Below are positions 53,255-55,460 of a DNA stretch of 55,460 bases, piece by piece. The DNA is taken from positions 1 through 55,460 of the forward strand of contig CAJAUT010000025.1 in assembly GCA_903945195.1 (NCBI GenBank), read 5' to 3'. The notes below the pieces were generated by a model that was not told the origin of the DNA, searched no databases, and saw only the letters and a list, made by a program, of their open reading frames with translations. Position numbers and translations under genes: made by a program. How positions within the stretch are numbered: position 1 is the first letter of the stretch; the number at the start of each line of letters is the position of its first letter. The DNA is from an uncultured bacterium (GTDB lineage Bacteria; Patescibacteriota; Microgenomatia; UBA1400; UBA12108).

Positions 53255-54025
53255 ATGAGTGAAATTTTACACAAGTTTCGATCAGAAGTATTTAAACATG
53301 CTGCCATAGTTACAGTAATGGCACTTGCGGCATTTTGGCTCGCGAGTTGTAGTCCGTTTCCAGGTGAAAAACCCTCAGTTGGAGATGGAGGTGGTACGCC
53401 AACATTGCCATTGCCAAATACTGAAACTCCCACCGCAACCGCAACGTCTACCGAAACCCCTACTGCAACGATCACCCCTACTCCCACTGAGATTCCATTC
53501 TCTCCAGAAACATGGGCGGGGACGGACCAAGTGAGATTGGATTTTTTACAAAATTTGAAGGATTGGGGGGTGACTGATTTTACATGCGGAGATGATGGGA
53601 TATGTAGAGACGCTGAGAGAAAAATATTATTTGATAATGGTAGATATGATATTTTCAACGTTTTATCGATTTTTGAAAAATCTACAATTTTGAAATCGGC
53701 AAACCTAAAACCAAAAACTGGTAACGTTCCCATTAATTCACTTTATGCTAGTAACGAAGTACTCCAACATTATTTGCCAATTTTTGCTTTAACCAGAGAC
53801 GAATATACTAAGAAAAATGATGGGGTAGATGTTTTTACTGATCCTGGATTGGGATTCTTTTTGATCAACTTTGATACCTTGTCTTGGGTTATTGTGGCTG
53901 GGGAAGAAATGGAAAATCCAAAATCTCAAAAATATTTAGTTGGGGAAACTGTTGACAAGCCCTTCATACTTCCTCTAATGCCAGTTGAGTTTACTGATTT
54001 AGAATATTTGCGATACCTGAAATAA
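53255..54025 (+). CDS. Lipoprotein with Thr/Pro-rich linker
   Basis: 256 aa from MSEILHKFRS; the track's start is 6 codons upstream. Signal peptide AAIVTVMALAAFWLASC with a lipobox (LASC) near residue 30, then a low-complexity linker rich in Thr, Pro, Ala (about 45-85) like spacers of surface proteins. The C-terminal domain (FLQNLKDWGVTDFTCGDDGICRDAER ... FILPLMPVEFTDLEYL) is not recognised. Probably displayed on the cell surface. Confidence 0.75.
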   Translation: MSEILHKFRSEVFKHAAIVTVMALAAFWLASCSPFPGEKPSVGDGGGTPTLPLPNTETPTATATSTETPTATITPTPTEIPFSPETWAGTDQVRLDFLQNLKDWGVTDFTCGDDGICRDAERKILFDNGRYDIFNVLSIFEKSTILKSANLKPKTGNVPINSLYASNEVLQHYLPIFALTRDEYTKKNDGVDVFTDPGLGFFLINFDTLSWVIVAGEEMENPKSQKYLVGETVDKPFILPLMPVEFTDLEYLRYLK

Positions 54026-54078
54026 TGATTATTGAGAATCTTGTTGTAGTTTTGAAGCTATTCTGATTAAATGGAGTA

Positions 54079-54606
54079 ATGAAGAGTTGGATATTGGGGA
54101 CTGTAATTGTAGTTGTTGTTTTTTGTATTGGCGGGATGTTATTCCTGTATAATTTTGCTGGATTGAGGCAATATATGCGAGCAAATAATTTAATGAATAA
54201 TATGCCCCCCGATGAAAAGAATAAAGCACAGTCAGAATTTTTTGGAACTAATCAAAGAGGGGCGCAAAACGGGATTTTGGCAGGATCATGGATGGGTAGG
54301 ATATGGATGTGGGGAGTGAGTGGTCTTCAATCGTTTACGATTGATGAATACTCAGTATTTTCCTTTTTTGACGGATGTAGTGATGATAAGATGGAGCGAC
54401 TAAATAAGGGTGAGAGAGATGTAATAACTAGAGCGGTGTATTCTGACATCGACGAATGGAGAGGGAAGTCAAAGATTGGAGACTATGTAGTGGTCTATGT
54501 AACTAAAGTTGAGAATGGGGGGAAAGTAGGTAATCTTAGAGAAATATATGATTATAATTTTTGGTTATTCTTAAGTAATGGAATAGATAACGAATGCGCA
54601 AAATAA
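54079..54606 (+). CDS. Membrane-anchored hypothetical protein, 175 aa
   Basis: A single N-terminal hydrophobic helix (ILGTVIVVVVFCIGGMLFLYNFAGL) followed by a soluble domain with EYSVFSFFDGCSDDKMERL and KIGDYVVVYVTKVENGGKVG; the last part is beta-rich. No family recognised. It overlaps the start of the Hint-domain gene by 13 bp, suggesting a joint transcript of exported proteins. Confidence 0.6.
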   Translation: MKSWILGTVIVVVVFCIGGMLFLYNFAGLRQYMRANNLMNNMPPDEKNKAQSEFFGTNQRGAQNGILAGSWMGRIWMWGVSGLQSFTIDEYSVFSFFDGCSDDKMERLNKGERDVITRAVYSDIDEWRGKSKIGDYVVVYVTKVENGGKVGNLREIYDYNFWLFLSNGIDNECAK

Positions 54607-55460
54607 TAGGACTAGGTATATTTTTTGTGATGATTGGGCTATTTTTGGGAGCTAGCGTTGAAAGTGTAAAAGCATGCGTTAATTGGTGTGTCCCAGTGTG
54701 TATGAGTGGTTTTGTAAATCCTGATGGATCATGTAGACGATATGAAACTGCATGTTGTGATTCTAACCCCATAATAGGATCTATTCAATGTAATGCTGGG
54801 TATTATGCCTGTAATTTAGAATACTTTAGTGGGCAGAAATGCTGCAAGCTCGGGACGACGACTCCTACTTGCTTTGTCCCAGGCACGATCGTCAGTAGCC
54901 CTGGTGGTGACAAAAAGATAGAAGATATAAAGGTAGGGGATGAGGTGAGTTCTTTTGCAAATGACAAAATAGTAAACTCCAGCGTATCCCAGATCTATAA
55001 AGCACAGAGGGATTTTTATTTTGACCTTAAAGCGGGTGATTACGAAGTCAAGGCCACGGCAGAGCACCCATTTTATATAGGGAGTGGCAAGTTTGAGCAG
55101 GTACAAAATCTAAAAGTAGGAGACAGGGTATATGTCGAGGAAAATGGGGGACTGGTAGCTAAACAGGTCACCTCAAACACCAGGATCGATGAAAAAACCG
55201 ATGTGTACAACATGAGTGTCGACAATACGAACACTTATTTTGCAAATGGGTTTGGAGTGCACAACAAGGGGGGAGACCGGTGTAGAAATGGCACAACATT
55301 TGGACCAGATTGTCCTCCGGGTACTGAGATAGATCCAAATTCTGGAGTATATATAGATCCTAGAGCTGGTTTGGGCAACTTTGTTTGCTATGATCCTGGT
55401 ACTTCACAAGCAGATACAAGTGTTTGCGCTGACTGGTATTACCCGCCATCTGTGTGTGGC
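54594..55460 (+). CDS. Secreted Cys-rich protein with a Hint (intein/hedgehog-like) domain, 3' end outside window
   Basis: Not in the ORF track because it runs off the window (289 codons, no stop). A signal peptide (IIGLGIFFVMIGLFLGAS) is followed by a Cys-rich segment (CVNWCVPVCMSG, CCDSN, CCKLG). The Hint domain starts at Cys in TCFVPGTIVSSPGG, continues KIEDIKVGDEVSSF, has block B TAEHPFYIG, and ends NTYFANGFGVHNKGG. The first Cys, TxxH and terminal His-Asn needed for self-cleavage are all present, but the following residue is Lys, so splicing is unlikely and cleavage more likely. A Gly/Pro/Asp-rich region follows. Confidence 0.85.
   Translation, partial: MRKIIGLGIFFVMIGLFLGASVESVKACVNWCVPVCMSGFVNPDGSCRRYETACCDSNPIIGSIQCNAGYYACNLEYFSGQKCCKLGTTTPTCFVPGTIVSSPGGDKKIEDIKVGDEVSSFANDKIVNSSVSQIYKAQRDFYFDLKAGDYEVKATAEHPFYIGSGKFEQVQNLKVGDRVYVEENGGLVAKQVTSNTRIDEKTDVYNMSVDNTNTYFANGFGVHNKGGDRCRNGTTFGPDCPPGTEIDPNSGVYIDPRAGLGNFVCYDPGTSQADTSVCADWYYPPSVCG

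Noticed and set aside
53242-53733. 163-aa minus-strand ORF over the lipoprotein gene
   Set aside because: Low-complexity Val/Gly composition mirrors the Thr/Pro linker on the other strand; the plus-strand gene has a lipobox signal peptide.

Overview
The window looks like a chromosomal segment of a Candidate Phyla Radiation (Patescibacteria) bacterium. The support is indirect. Genes are tightly packed and many overlap by ATGA. Several core proteins are short (ATP synthase delta 115 aa, HolA-like 228 aa, UvrC 444 aa). Orphan surface and uptake proteins are typical of such genomes, and no biosynthetic operon is present. TGA is used as an ordinary stop, which argues against the recoded SR1/Gracilibacteria groups. 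I cannot place it more precisely without a search.

Layout. 1-800: tRNA-Glu with a strong terminator and a second copy of its 3' end. 867-7015: complete F1Fo ATP synthase operon atpBEFHAGDC with a palindrome between atpG and atpD. 7055-11247: ruvC-ruvA-ruvB, a secreted glycosidase-like/DUF192 fusion and a HolA-like gene, chained by 4-base overlaps. 11275-14568: phosphohexomutase, IMPase/CysQ-like and PGI/PMI genes. 14592-15316: a REP-associated Y1 transposase with its palindromic repeats. 15355-20543: ppsA, eno, gpmI (lower glycolysis). 20518-22496 on the minus strand: rsmI, dedA, lexA. 22601-26436: transglutaminase-like protein, small membrane protein, SecG, oligopeptide-binding-like protein and a coiled-coil protein. 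26476-28105: tRNA-Gly, -Pro, -Arg(TCT), -Leu and a UMPH-1-like nucleotidase. 28129-32165: MFS transporter, cyclophilin, lytic transglycosylase, a 48-aa ORF and MalQ. 32168-37513: an array of small accessory genes separated by direct repeats and ending at tRNA-His. 37612-43025: dinD, ADP-forming acetyl-CoA synthetase and a two-subunit 2-oxoacid:ferredoxin oxidoreductase. 43071-49400: uvrB-uvrA-uvrC. 49413-53172: tRNA-Arg(TCG) followed by a second nucleotidase, a DUF4143 ATPase and a Fic gene, again bounded by tRNA 3'-end-like pieces. 53255-end: lipoprotein, anchored protein and a secreted Hint (intein-like) protein cut by the window edge.

How it works together. Lower glycolysis (eno, gpmI, ppsA), the oxidoreductase (2-oxoacid to acyl-CoA) and the acyl-CoA synthetase (acyl-CoA to acid plus ATP) suggest a fermentative route with substrate-level ATP formation. 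The ATP synthase may run in either direction. RuvABC, UvrABC, LexA and DinD make up a repair set.

The most unusual content is the recurring association of tRNA genes with duplicated tRNA fragments. Single accessory genes sit between direct repeats derived from or resembling tRNA 3' ends (tRNA-His, tRNA-Arg(TCT), tRNA-Arg(TCG)), with no integrase nearby. A two-hairpin element of about 60 nt, with compensatory base changes, lies inside tRNA fragments at three loci. I read this as a tRNA-anchored cassette system that may be mobilised in trans. The repeats are visible in the sequence; the mobility is inference.
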